Source: Nostoc linckia NIES-25 (GTDB taxonomy: Bacteria; Cyanobacteriota; Cyanobacteriia; Cyanobacteriales; Nostocaceae). Taken from it: DNA of 64,000 bases. The notes beneath the pieces were generated by a model that saw only the letters and a program-made list of their open reading frames with translations, was not told the DNA's origin and made no database searches. Shown in pieces: positions 52,726-61,630 of this stretch. The stretch lies in NCBI RefSeq assembly GCF_002368035.1, contig NZ_AP018222.1, positions 1,547,173 to 1,611,172 on the forward strand, written 5' to 3'. How positions within the stretch are numbered: position 1 is the first letter of the stretch; every line of letters begins with the position of its first letter. The position numbers and the translations under genes were made by a program.

Positions 52726-53439
52726 CTATTCTGACTTCTGAATTGATGAATTATGCTGTACAAATAGTTGATGTTCTGGCGAATTTAACCCCAGCTGTAA
52801 CACAGCCAAAACTTGCTGCATATTGCCAGCAAGTAAATCTGACACTGACAACCACAAACCAGGAAAGACTTGACTTTTAATAACTCCATTTGCATCCATT
52901 TCTAAGGATACAGATTCTCCTTGTTGCAACCAAAACCAATCTAATTTATTTTCAAATATTTGCCAAACAAGATATTCTTTAACCCCATTGCGACAATAAG
53001 CTTTTTTCTTGTCATGTAAATCAATAGCAACACTACTAGCTGCTATCTCAACTACAAGTTCTGGCGCACCTTCTATATAATCATCATCGCCCAAACGAGA
53101 TTGTCCTTTAGCTGTGGGTGTAATTAATAAAACTCCATCTGGCTGGGGTTCATTATTTGCATCTAAGCGCACAGTCGGCTCAATTCCCAATCTCACACCA
53201 GGCGTTGATGCGGCATAAACTCCCAACCAAGTGATTGTATAACCATGTGGTTCAGCATGACTTTCAAAACGTAATGGTGATGCCAAGTATACAACTCCTT
53301 CAATTAATTCTGCCTTTTGATGACGGGGCATTGCTTGATAGCGTCGCTCAAATTCGTAGCGAGTGAGGCGATCGCCATTTTCTAGAAAAGGAATTTTCTG
53401 CTTGAGTGCTAAGTCTACCATAATTTTTGGCTCTAGCAA
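52726..53439 (-). CDS. Uma2 family (DUF820) restriction-endonuclease-like protein
   Basis: A 237-residue protein of the Uma2/DUF820 family, very abundant in cyanobacteria and predicted to have a PD-(D/E)XK nuclease fold. Landmarks are LTRYEFERRYQAMPRHQKAE, ELIEGVVYLASP, NEPQPDGVLLI (catalytic Asp), PELVVEIAASSVAIDLHDKK (Glu-X-Lys-like) and YCRNGVKEYLVW. Cellular role is not known; many copies are associated with mobile DNA. The C-terminal 30 residues are variable. Confidence 0.88.
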   Translation of the reverse strand: MLEPKIMVDLALKQKIPFLENGDRLTRYEFERRYQAMPRHQKAELIEGVVYLASPLRFESHAEPHGYTITWLGVYAASTPGVRLGIEPTVRLDANNEPQPDGVLLITPTAKGQSRLGDDDYIEGAPELVVEIAASSVAIDLHDKKKAYCRNGVKEYLVWQIFENKLDWFWLQQGESVSLEMDANGVIKSQVFPGLWLSVSDLLAGNMQQVLAVLQLGLNSPEHQLFVQHNSSIQKSE

Positions 53440-53471
53440 TGGATATTATTTTATTATGACTTGCTGCATAT

Positions 53472-54245
53472 TTATCTTGTCAAAGATTTGCTGGAATCAG
53501 GTTTCTCAAATATCATTAAATGCTGTTGAGGTAACAAATTTTTAGTTTCCCGCCAAACTAAACCAACGGCTTGCATTTCTTTCCGAACTTGTTTTTGAGT
53601 CATTTTGTGCAGCCGCTTTATCGTAATGAAAGGATTTTCACCACGATACTCAACTAACACCATTCTACCTCCTGGCTTCAGTGCTTTCACAACTTTTTGC
53701 ATTACTTCTTGGGGATATTCTAGTTCGTGATAAGCATCTACCATCAACGCTAAATCAACACTTTCAAATGGTAAATTTGGGTCAGTAAGAGTTGCTAAAA
53801 CAGGTTCAACATTAGTGATATTTTTCTCTTGTTTAAACAAATCAATAATCTCCAACATTTCTGGCTGAACATCTACAGCCAATACTTTGCCTGTTGTTAA
53901 TAACGGTGCAATGCGAAAACTTAAATAACCAGTACCAGCGCCAATATCTGCTACAATATCATCCGGTTTCAGATTCAAGACGCTGACTATTTTACTTGGT
54001 TGTTCCTGTTGTTCTCGGCTTGTTCGTTCTAACCAACCAGCGCCAGTGTATCCCATGACTTTGGCAATTTCTCGCCCTATGTAATATTTGCCAATACCAT
54101 CTGGACTATGAATTACACGTTGTTCGTATGTTGTAGAAGGGGAATCTGCTTTTGCGATCGCAATTGGATTCAGCAGCAAGCACCCCAATATCACTACAAA
54201 AATGAGTATAAAAGGTAAAAAATTAGATTTAGAGCTATGACTCAT
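53472..54245 (-). CDS. Exported SAM-dependent methyltransferase
   Basis: A 257-residue class I methyltransferase with an N-terminal signal peptide or anchor (LPFILIFVVILGCLLLNPIA then IAKA), unusual because SAM is cytoplasmic; the domain may face the cytoplasm on a single anchor, or the methylation occurs elsewhere. The SAM site is VADIGAGTGYLSFRIAPLL at about 94-112, with LAVDVQPEMLEI and LMVDAYHELEYPQEV after it. It is 33 bp from the Uma2 gene on the same strand. Substrate unknown. Confidence 0.82.
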   Translation of the reverse strand: MSHSSKSNFLPFILIFVVILGCLLLNPIAIAKADSPSTTYEQRVIHSPDGIGKYYIGREIAKVMGYTGAGWLERTSREQQEQPSKIVSVLNLKPDDIVADIGAGTGYLSFRIAPLLTTGKVLAVDVQPEMLEIIDLFKQEKNITNVEPVLATLTDPNLPFESVDLALMVDAYHELEYPQEVMQKVVKALKPGGRMVLVEYRGENPFITIKRLHKMTQKQVRKEMQAVGLVWRETKNLLPQQHLMIFEKPDSSKSLTR

Positions 54246-54421
54246 ATTAAGTGTAGTTAATTACTTCGTTGATAGATTGTTAATTATCGAGCGATCGCCG
54301 ATCGTAATCATGCCTTTAAGAATCACAAATTAATCTTCTAGAGCGATGTGGAAGTAAACACTAACATTATTTACTAAAAACGGCTCTTTCAAAATTCGTT
54401 ATCCCACCTTTAGACGCTGAT

Positions 54422-56683
54422 ATGGAAAACCTATCCCTAATGTTACTGCCCGTACTAGCTGCACAGAAAGGAGCAGGTGCTAGCCTGATTAAACCTCTCG
54501 GTCATCACGAACTCCTTTTGGTGCTGGTACAACTGTCGCTGTTGCTTTTAGTAGCGCGGGGATTAGGTGAGTTGATGCGCCGGATTAACCAACCTCCTGT
54601 TGTTGGAGAATTACTGGCAGGCGTGCTGCTTGGCCCTTCTTTATTTGGTTTGCTTCTTCCAGATTTACAGGCGCATATATTTCCCAAAAGCCAAGAACAG
54701 TCGGATCTACTTTCAGTAATTTCTTGGTTAGGGGTGTTATTTTTACTGATTGTGACTGGGTTGGAAACGGATTTAAAACTAATTCTGCGTAAGGGTAAAA
54801 CGGCTCTGTTGATTTCACTAGGTGGAATTATTGTCCCATTTATAACTGGATTTGGACTAGGCTGGCTATTGCCAGATAGTTTTTTAGCCGACCCAGAAAA
54901 GCGACTGGTATTTACTCTGTTTATCGCCACAGCGATGAGTATTTCAGCAGTACCAGTGATTGCTAAGGTATTGATGGACTTGAACCTGATTCGCCGTGAC
55001 ATTGGTCAAGTTACCTTAGCAGCTGGCATGACCGACGACACCATTGGCTGGATTTTACTTTCTGTGGTTTCAGGTTTAGCTAGCAGCGGCAAATTTGACT
55101 TTGGGACAATTTTCCACTCTGTCAGTGCAGCGGTTTTGTTTCTAGCCATTGCCTTTACAATTGGGCGTACCATAGTAGACCAGATTTTACGCTGGGTTGA
55201 TGACTACGTTGGTGGTATCTCCGCTAGTATGTCGGTTGTCCTGATTCTTTCACTCTCAGCAGCAGCATTTACCCACGCATTAGGTTTGGAAGCAGCCTTA
55301 GGTGCTTTTGTGCTGGGGATTTTGGCAGGTCAATCCCGCCGCTTTAGCAATGAAGCCGGACATATGCTAGAAGTATTCACCGCAAGCTTTTTAGCGCCAA
55401 TTTTCTTTGCAGCCGCAGGCTTGAAAGTTAACTTATTAGCACTGTTAGTTCCCCAGACCTTGTTATTTGGTTTGATTGTACTTGCTGTCGCCTGTATTGG
55501 TAAATTTACAGGTGCTTACCTTGGTTCTCGTGTAGGCGGCTTGAGCCATTGGGAAGCTTTAGCGATGGGTTCCGGGATGAATGCGCGTGGGGCGATGGAA
55601 ATTGTCGTTGCCACAATAGGTTTATCTTTGGGAGTTCTCAATCCCCAGATGTACTCAATTATAGTCATGGTGGCGATCGTTACCTCTTTGATGGCTCCAC
55701 CTCTTTTGCGCTGGTGTTTGTCAAAAGTGGTTATGGGTGAAGAGGAAGCTCGACGTTTGGAACAAGAAGAACAGGCCAGCCGTAGCTTTATCAAGCGGAT
55801 ACACCGAATTTTAATACCGACTAGCGGCGGGCCGAACATCCAACTTGCAGCGCAGCTAGTTGGTTACATGGCTCATCAAAACCAAGTTGAAGTTACAGCT
55901 TTGTATGCTCTGAGCGACAAGCAACCCCAAAAAAAAGCACGTAGAACTGCAACCCAAGTTAAAGATACTGCTGCCGAACAAGCTCTTACTGCTGTGACTG
56001 AGGAAATGCAGCTACCTGCCGATACGACCCTGCAAACAAAAACTGAGTCTGGGCGCAGTAAAGCAGAGGTGATTCTAAATGAAGCGAACAAAAACTATGA
56101 CTTAATTGTACTGGGAGCTTCCGAACAGATACGCCCTCAAAAAGCATTGTTCAATTTGCTTGTTGACCGGGTAGTACAAGAAGCCCCTTGTGCCACGATG
56201 GTGGTGAAGTCGCATCTACCCCAACCCCAAGGTGACACATGCAAAATTGCCCAACAACAACTAAAAAACATTCTTGTGCCAACAGTGGGGACAGAATACA
56301 GCAAAAATGCCGTAGAAGTAGCAAGTACGATCGCAGCTCAGACTGGCGCACTAGTAACGATCGTCAATGTGATTAATTTACCACAGGTTGAGTATATTCT
56401 TTACGAACAGCGATCGCTAGCTCCAGTAAAGGAAATTGCCGAAGATCTGCTAGAACGGCAAGCTGCAATCGGTCGCAATCTCGGTGCTGATGTCAAAACC
56501 TGCGTTCTTCAAGGAAGCAGCCCAGAAAGGGAAATCCTCAAGTTTGCCCAAACCAAGGAAGTTGACTTAATTATTCTAGGGAGCAATATCCGAATGGTTA
56601 CGGGTCGCGTTTTCTTCGGTCACAGAGTAGACGCAATTCTGAATAAAGCACATTGCCCAGTAGCTGTCATTACTGCACCATAG
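54422..56683 (+). CDS. KefB/CPA2-type cation:proton antiporter with two universal-stress domains
   Basis: A 753-residue membrane antiporter that exchanges Na+ or K+ for H+. Twelve or so hydrophobic helices occupy about 30-430. Family landmarks are QPPVVGELLAGVLLGPSLFG, ITGFGLGWLLP, the TDDTIGWILLS ion-site motif and GLEAALGAFVLGILAG. The cytoplasmic tail has two universal stress protein domains, about 455-600 (RILIPTSGGPNIQLA) and 610-753 (ILVPTVGTEYSKNAVEVA, ending DLIILGSNIRMVTGRVFFG). Such tails bind nucleotide and regulate the transporter in several cyanobacterial antiporters (inference). Monocistronic. Confidence 0.93.
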   Translation: MENLSLMLLPVLAAQKGAGASLIKPLGHHELLLVLVQLSLLLLVARGLGELMRRINQPPVVGELLAGVLLGPSLFGLLLPDLQAHIFPKSQEQSDLLSVISWLGVLFLLIVTGLETDLKLILRKGKTALLISLGGIIVPFITGFGLGWLLPDSFLADPEKRLVFTLFIATAMSISAVPVIAKVLMDLNLIRRDIGQVTLAAGMTDDTIGWILLSVVSGLASSGKFDFGTIFHSVSAAVLFLAIAFTIGRTIVDQILRWVDDYVGGISASMSVVLILSLSAAAFTHALGLEAALGAFVLGILAGQSRRFSNEAGHMLEVFTASFLAPIFFAAAGLKVNLLALLVPQTLLFGLIVLAVACIGKFTGAYLGSRVGGLSHWEALAMGSGMNARGAMEIVVATIGLSLGVLNPQMYSIIVMVAIVTSLMAPPLLRWCLSKVVMGEEEARRLEQEEQASRSFIKRIHRILIPTSGGPNIQLAAQLVGYMAHQNQVEVTALYALSDKQPQKKARRTATQVKDTAAEQALTAVTEEMQLPADTTLQTKTESGRSKAEVILNEANKNYDLIVLGASEQIRPQKALFNLLVDRVVQEAPCATMVVKSHLPQPQGDTCKIAQQQLKNILVPTVGTEYSKNAVEVASTIAAQTGALVTIVNVINLPQVEYILYEQRSLAPVKEIAEDLLERQAAIGRNLGADVKTCVLQGSSPEREILKFAQTKEVDLIILGSNIRMVTGRVFFGHRVDAILNKAHCPVAVITAP

Positions 56684-56695
56684 TCTTTTAGCTAT

Positions 56696-58264
56696 TTAAA
56701 TCACAAAAGGTTCAGGTTCACTGTTATACCAGTCATCACCAATACGCTCGGTAACCAGCGGTTTTACAATAAACTTCGGTGGACTGCCATCTAAGACATC
56801 AATCCGCACGCATGAGTAAGGGAGTCGCTTCTGTGAATTGTAGTCATAGCGACCCACAAAAAGCTTTGAATCAGCAATTTTACGAGCGCGATCGCCAGTA
56901 ATTTCAGCAAAAGTCTCCATCAATTCAGTCCCCTCTCGCCGTTGATACCGGGGACGATGACCGCTACCACCAGAAATAATACAGTTAATGTGGGAATCAG
57001 CAAATCCGGTATCAGTTGTGCGGAGATATTCCAAACAGTGAGCGTGACCATTTAAAATCAAATCCACTATGGGACGCTCTTTAATTAAAGAACCAAGAGT
57101 TTCAGCTACTTGTTCAAACACCCAGCGCAACCGATGGCGAACCGCCAAGGTTTGTGCCTGATGCCATTTAGTAGCCTCCGTAACATAGGGCGGATGGTGG
57201 AAAAAGATGATACGTCCGCGCACCTCAGAAGTATTCCAAGATTCGATGAGTCTAGTTCGTAACCATTCAAGTTGTTCAAAATCGATCGCAGGCATTTTCT
57301 CAGATGCCAACTGTTTTTCAATATCGATTTTGATTTCATCAATTTGGTCTAATTTGGCACTCAGTTCATCAAGTTTTTCAGCTTCAGCAGGTTTATCTGG
57401 ATTCAATCCCTCGCATATTTTCAAAATTTGCAATTCTTCTCTATCTATCTCATGGCGACGCTTTTGCAACTTCTGGCGGTAAATTTCCCCCTCTTGGGTT
57501 GCAGGTAAAGGTGATGGTGTATTAAATGTGTTAGAATCCAGGGCGAAAAAGTCAATCCCCCCGTAACGAAACGTATAATACCGATTGGGCAAGCGAGTGA
57601 ATTGTCCGGGTTGGTAACGCAAACAGCGTCCTGTGTCAGTTTTCGCAGTATAGTGCCGATCTAAATGGCGTTCTAACTCTTGCGAAGACATCCGCGCCGT
57701 ATAATCCATAAACGCCCGTGCATAGGCATTACCTTGATACGAACCATGCCAGCCAATCTCGATATCTTTGTACTTCAACAGCCGACGTAATGATGATGTT
57801 GTTCCAGTCAATAAACGGTACATCAACGGTACATCGTAGTAATCATGATTACCAAGTACTGGTAGGAACGGCAAATTAAACACCATACGGTTATATGAAA
57901 TACCTTTTGGGTTGTCGCCACCTACAAGAAATTCTCGGTAAGGCTCAATAAAGTTTGTTGAGTAATACTCTTGAGAACCCACCACATAAATTACATCTCC
58001 TGTGTGCAACACAAAACTGCAATCTTCGCGGTGAGGAAGCATCAGTTCGGCAACTTTTCGCTGGGGGTGGTGTCGAGAATGGGATTTAGTACCAGAATCA
58101 CCGATAACCATAAAGGAAAATTCTGGACTATCATTTTTGCGATCGTCAATAACCAACCTGGTTTGGTCAATTCCTCGTTGCACAAAACTCGGATGCATCC
58201 ACCGCACCCGTTCCTTCATCTTTTGAATTTTTACAGGAATCGGTGGATCGAAAATCAAATTCAT
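56696..58264 (-). CDS. Calcineurin-like metallophosphoesterase
   Basis: A 522-residue enzyme of the calcineurin-like phosphoesterase superfamily. The metal-binding motifs are MVIGDSGTKSHSRH (Asp56), LHTGDVIY (Asp90), VLGNHDYYD and LILNGHAHCLEY; GGSGHRPRYQ follows. A long helical insert (RRHEIDREELQILK..., about 260-330) interrupts the fold between GNHD and the last His motifs. No signal peptide. It converges with the antiporter gene, 12 bp away. Substrate unknown; closest in pattern to acid-phosphatase-like or cyclic-nucleotide phosphodiesterase groups. Confidence 0.88.
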   Translation of the reverse strand: MNLIFDPPIPVKIQKMKERVRWMHPSFVQRGIDQTRLVIDDRKNDSPEFSFMVIGDSGTKSHSRHHPQRKVAELMLPHREDCSFVLHTGDVIYVVGSQEYYSTNFIEPYREFLVGGDNPKGISYNRMVFNLPFLPVLGNHDYYDVPLMYRLLTGTTSSLRRLLKYKDIEIGWHGSYQGNAYARAFMDYTARMSSQELERHLDRHYTAKTDTGRCLRYQPGQFTRLPNRYYTFRYGGIDFFALDSNTFNTPSPLPATQEGEIYRQKLQKRRHEIDREELQILKICEGLNPDKPAEAEKLDELSAKLDQIDEIKIDIEKQLASEKMPAIDFEQLEWLRTRLIESWNTSEVRGRIIFFHHPPYVTEATKWHQAQTLAVRHRLRWVFEQVAETLGSLIKERPIVDLILNGHAHCLEYLRTTDTGFADSHINCIISGGSGHRPRYQRREGTELMETFAEITGDRARKIADSKLFVGRYDYNSQKRLPYSCVRIDVLDGSPPKFIVKPLVTERIGDDWYNSEPEPFVI

Positions 58265-58462
58265 GGCTGATAACTCGTGAATGCCTAACGCACAAGCTGA
58301 TTGTAACGAAATAATAAGGACTGGGGACTGGGGACTGGGAGCTGAGCGTGGGAGCAGGGGAGGTAGGGGAAAAGGTTAAAGGTTAAAGGGAAAAGGAATA
58401 AATTTAATCTTTCCCCTTTTCCCCTTACCCCTTTCCCCATGTCCTGTTTGCCCCATGCCCAA
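58265..58462. repeat. Dispersed purine/pyrimidine repeat and GGGACTGG repeats
   Basis: 58319-58340 is GGGACTGG tandem repeat. 58366-58437 is nearly identical to 2397-2462 (GGGGAAAAGG... then CCCCTTTTCCCC...). Diverged copies are at about 1371-1405 and 31947-32003. The unit is a rough inverted repeat of A/G and C/T blocks and could form a long hairpin. It ends near the VapC stop codon and may serve as its terminator. Confidence 0.65.
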
Positions 58463-58888
58463 TCACGGTAAATTCTCTCGCAATAATGCTCGAAACCCTG
58501 CTTGTTGAAAATGCTCATCGGCAGTTAGGGCTTCAGTGATTCCGCTATATTCCATCACAATAAAAGATACGCAATCGACAAATCCCCATTCTTTCTCAGT
58601 TCGATCGCAATAAAGCTGAAAAGCACGTTCGTAGAGTTCCTGGGAAAGGGGGACAATTTCTACTTTGGAGTCTGCTACCAAAGAATTCAATAATATTATT
58701 GCCGCCTGACGATAAGGTAGTTGGGATAAGGCGTTACCAATTTCCAACATCACGGCCTGTGTTGTTACTAAACGAGTTTCTGCCGCTTGTAAAATTTTAG
58801 CTAGATGCAAAGCTCGGTGATGCAAGCGATCGCTTGGTGCAGATAAAGCAATCGCAAATGATGTATCAAGAAAAACTTCAGAATGCAT
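58463..58888 (-). CDS. VapC-like PIN-domain toxin
   Basis: A 141-residue PIN-domain ribonuclease. All four expected acidic residues are present: Asp8 (FLDTSFAIAL), Glu49 (MLEIGNAL), Asp105 (WGFVDCVSF) and Asp124 (LTADEHFQQAGF). It starts 7 bp after the end of the upstream small gene and is likely translated from the same message. It would act as the toxin of a VapBC-like system, cleaving RNA unless bound by its antitoxin (family knowledge). Runs to the edge of a dispersed repeat. Confidence 0.88.
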   Translation of the reverse strand: MHSEVFLDTSFAIALSAPSDRLHHRALHLAKILQAAETRLVTTQAVMLEIGNALSQLPYRQAAIILLNSLVADSKVEIVPLSQELYERAFQLYCDRTEKEWGFVDCVSFIVMEYSGITEALTADEHFQQAGFRALLRENLP

Positions 58889-58895
58889 GAAAAGT

Positions 58896-59111
58896 TTATT
58901 TAGCGTATAAATACTTATCTATATTGGTAGACCAATCACTTGGCCCTTCCAGGCTAAGCGATCGCGCTGTTTGCAAAAATGATACTGTTTCATTTTCGCT
59001 AGGTGGTAAAATTTCAATACTCATTCGCACGCGGGTATTAGTTGGCAGTGCGATCGGTTCAGACGGATAGAACACTTTGCCATTAAATATGGCTGTAATT
59101 TTTTCTACCAT
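58896..59111 (-). CDS. Antitoxin partner of the PIN toxin (DUF104-like)
   Basis: A 71-residue protein from the ATG at 59111; an ATG three codons upstream is possible. The start VEKITAIFNGKVFYPSEP resembles DUF104/AF2212-like antitoxins with a small beta-rich N-terminal part; IALPTNTRVRMSIEILPP follows, then a disordered-looking tail that would contact the toxin. It comes first in the two-gene operon with vapC. It is not a classical AbrB- or ribbon-helix-helix-type VapB. Confidence 0.72.
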   Translation of the reverse strand: MVEKITAIFNGKVFYPSEPIALPTNTRVRMSIEILPPSENETVSFLQTARSLSLEGPSDWSTNIDKYLYAK

Positions 59112-59436
59112 TTCCCTCAAAAAATTCTTTTAGTCTATCCTAAGCTGGTTGTGGGAATACGGGTAGGTTAAATGGCGCGATCGGCAAATTTAAGATTTGA
59201 GATTTTCAATTTTGGCTTGTTCATTGAAAAGTTAAAATCTTAAAAGACACATCGATCCACACAAGCTATTACCACTAACTCTTTGAGAATCTAAAATCCA
59301 AAATCCAAAATAGTTAAGACTCCACAGACAGTAATTAAGATTGCATCCCTCAGACGAAAGAGTTTGCACCCCTTAGCCTGTTGTAAAATAGACATAAGAA
59401 GGATTCGGGGGGCCATTTAACTGGTCAGAAACGCCT
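59112..59436. other. Divergent spacer between the toxin-antitoxin pair and hflX
   Basis: No separate gene. AT-rich with TTTGAGAT-type direct repeats (59190-59300). In the hflX frame the codons read open from 59398 after a TAA at 59395, without any ATG, GTG or TTG up to 59437. AAGAAGG at 59397-59403 resembles a ribosome-binding site but no usable start lies at the right distance in frame. Confidence 0.5.
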
Positions 59437-61182
59437 ATAGAGACTATCTTTGGAAATCTCCAAGGTCTAAAGACCAGCCAGCTGAAGCAATTACAGCGGC
59501 TTTATCACCAGCGCATACCAGGCGATCGCATCACCACGCCTGAGTTTTCCCAACGTCTGGCAGCAATTAGCACAGAAATCAATCACGCTGTATGTGTCTA
59601 CCTCAACCGTCGCGGACAAGTGATTCGCGTAGGGGTAGGCACGCCGCGTCAAACGCAAATTCCACCACTGGAATTGCCGCGTTACGGTGCTGAACGACTT
59701 AGTGGCGTTCGTTGTATCGCCACTCATCTCAAGCCAGAACCGCCCAATGAAGCGGCACTCACCGCTATGGCGCTGCAACGCTTAGATGCTTTAGTTGTGC
59801 TAAATATTACTGGGACGGGATTTACACGTCGGGGCGGTGGTGCGACTGGGTACGTCAAAGAAGCTTATTTAGCTCATTTAACACCTCAAGACTCTCGCAC
59901 CTTGATTACCACTCCTGCGGGGTTGAAGGTAGACGAAAAACAAGTCCAATCTCCGAGTTGGAACATATCGCCACCTCTAGATTTAGAGGATCTGGCACAG
60001 CAGGATTTGATCGACTTGGTGGAAAATCTGGAAGCGGAATTCCAACGGGAATTTATCGCCCAGGAAGTAGATGCCGATCGCGATCGCGTGTTAATTGTGG
60101 GGTTAATGACCGATGAAATGACCCCCCAACAATTCCAAGACACCCTAGCAGAATTAGCTCGTTTAGTTGATACCGCTGGGGGAGATGTATTGCAAACAAT
60201 ACAACAAAAGCGATCGCGGATTCATCCCCAGACAGTAGTCGGCGAAGGTAAGGTGCAAGAAATTGCCCTTACAGCCCAAACACTAGGAGTTAATCTCGTC
60301 GTCTTTGACCGCGACCTCTCACCCTCCCAAGTCCGCAACCTAGAAGCGCAAATTGGTGTGCGCGTAGTTGACCGCACCGAAGTAATTTTGGATATCTTCG
60401 CCCAACGCGCTCAGTCCCGTGCTGGTAAATTGCAAGTAGAACTAGCACAGTTAGAATACATGCAGCCGCGACTGGCTGGTAGAGGTCGCGCCATGTCCCG
60501 ATTGGGTGGTGGTATTGGGACTCGCGGTCCTGGTGAAACTAAACTAGAAACAGAACGACGTGCCATTGGGCAGCGGATTTCCCGACTGCAAAAAGAAGTC
60601 AACCAATTACAAGCGCATCGTTCCCGCCTACGACAGCGACGACAGCATCGAGAGGTTCCCTCAGTAGCTTTAGTTGGGTATACCAACGCAGGTAAATCTA
60701 CTTTGTTGAATGCTCTAACAAATGCAGAAGTTTATACAGCAGACCAGCTATTTGCCACTCTCGATCCTACTACTCGCCGCTTAGTAATTCCTCATGGCGA
60801 AACTGATGAACCCCAAGAAATTCTCATAACAGATACAGTAGGGTTCATACACGAACTGCCTCCATCCTTAATGGATGCCTTCCGCGCCACCTTAGAGGAA
60901 GTCACAGAAGCCGATGCCTTATTACATTTAGTAGATTTGTCCCACCCAGCTTGGTTGCGACATATTCGTTCAGTTCGGGAAATCCTCGCGCAAATGCCAG
61001 TGACTCCCGGCCCGGCGCTGGTTGTTTTTAATAAAATCGATCTAGCTAACAGTGAGACTCTAGCTCTAGCAAGAGAAGAGTTTCCTTTGGCGGTGTTTAT
61101 TTCTGCGAGTCAGAGGTTGGGATTAGAAACCCTACGTCAGCGCCTTGGTCAATTGATTGAATACGCCGTTGACTCTCGGTAA
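59437..61182 (+). CDS. hflX: Ribosome-associated GTPase HflX (start codon uncertain)
   Basis: GTPase that binds the 50S ribosomal subunit and rescues stalled ribosomes. From 59437 it would have 581 residues. Motifs are IVGLMTDEMTPQQF, the HflX-domain VVGEGKVQEIALTAQTL, ARGPGETKLETERR-like GTRGPGETKLETERRAIG, then the G domain GYTNAGKSTLLNALT, DTVGFIHELPP and NKIDLAN. The first conventional start is GTG 59620, but homology-like sequence (ETIFGNLQGLKTSQLKQLQR) begins 61 codons earlier at an ATA codon, where ATG would be expected. Either a rare ATA start is used or the protein is truncated. A terminator follows at 61213-61249. Confidence 0.9.
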   Translation: METIFGNLQGLKTSQLKQLQRLYHQRIPGDRITTPEFSQRLAAISTEINHAVCVYLNRRGQVIRVGVGTPRQTQIPPLELPRYGAERLSGVRCIATHLKPEPPNEAALTAMALQRLDALVVLNITGTGFTRRGGGATGYVKEAYLAHLTPQDSRTLITTPAGLKVDEKQVQSPSWNISPPLDLEDLAQQDLIDLVENLEAEFQREFIAQEVDADRDRVLIVGLMTDEMTPQQFQDTLAELARLVDTAGGDVLQTIQQKRSRIHPQTVVGEGKVQEIALTAQTLGVNLVVFDRDLSPSQVRNLEAQIGVRVVDRTEVILDIFAQRAQSRAGKLQVELAQLEYMQPRLAGRGRAMSRLGGGIGTRGPGETKLETERRAIGQRISRLQKEVNQLQAHRSRLRQRRQHREVPSVALVGYTNAGKSTLLNALTNAEVYTADQLFATLDPTTRRLVIPHGETDEPQEILITDTVGFIHELPPSLMDAFRATLEEVTEADALLHLVDLSHPAWLRHIRSVREILAQMPVTPGPALVVFNKIDLANSETLALAREEFPLAVFISASQRLGLETLRQRLGQLIEYAVDSR

Positions 61183-61212
61183 ATACCGCAATAAATCTGG
61201 AATTTTTAGTTT

Positions 61213-61249
61213 AAAAATGTCGTAACTATATTAGCTACGGCATTTTTTA
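61213..61249 (+). terminator. Rho-independent terminator of hflX
   Basis: A 15-bp imperfect stem (AAAAATGTCGTAACT / AGCTACGGCATTTTT, two non-Watson-Crick positions) around a 5-base loop, with a T-run (TTTTTTATT) at the right arm. It lies 31 bp after the hflX stop. Confidence 0.7.
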
Positions 61250-61295
61250 TTGAAAATAACAGATACAGCGTTTTTCAGGTAAATGAAGTACGCCG

Positions 61296-61324
61296 GTAGG
61301 GGCACAACAATGTTGTGCCTTTAC
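61296..61324. repeat. REP-like palindrome, diverged copy 5
   Basis: Arms GTAGGGGCACAACA and TGTTGTGCCTTTAC (two mismatches) around one base. It keeps the GTAGGGGC-ACA pattern of copy 1. Confidence 0.7.
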
Positions 61325-61630
61325 AAAGATCTGTACCTCAGCAAGTCGCAATCTGCTGTATTTCTTCTGTACTTTGCTCAAGCTTTATCGGATTATGTGG
61401 AATTTGCTGAATGACAATATGGGAAAATACGTGCTAAAACAATTTATTAATAGTATTTTTCTGTTTGTAACTAATAGAGTGATTACATTTATTTTCTGAA
61501 TAAAGTCTGATAAGATATAAGGCTTTAAATTCTTAACTACTTATTAATTACTTTTACAAGTACTGTATTAGCCTTTCAGTAAAACTTTTAAAATTTTCTC
61601 AGTTATCAATATCTATACAAGGAAAATTAT

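Larger units (their letters stand above)
61183..61630. other. Spacer between hflX and the oxygenase gene
   Basis: After the hflX terminator (61213-61249) and a diverged REP palindrome (61296-61324) there is an AT-rich stretch with no gene. It ends in AAGGAAAATTAT, the ribosome-binding site of the oxygenase gene. Confidence 0.6.
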
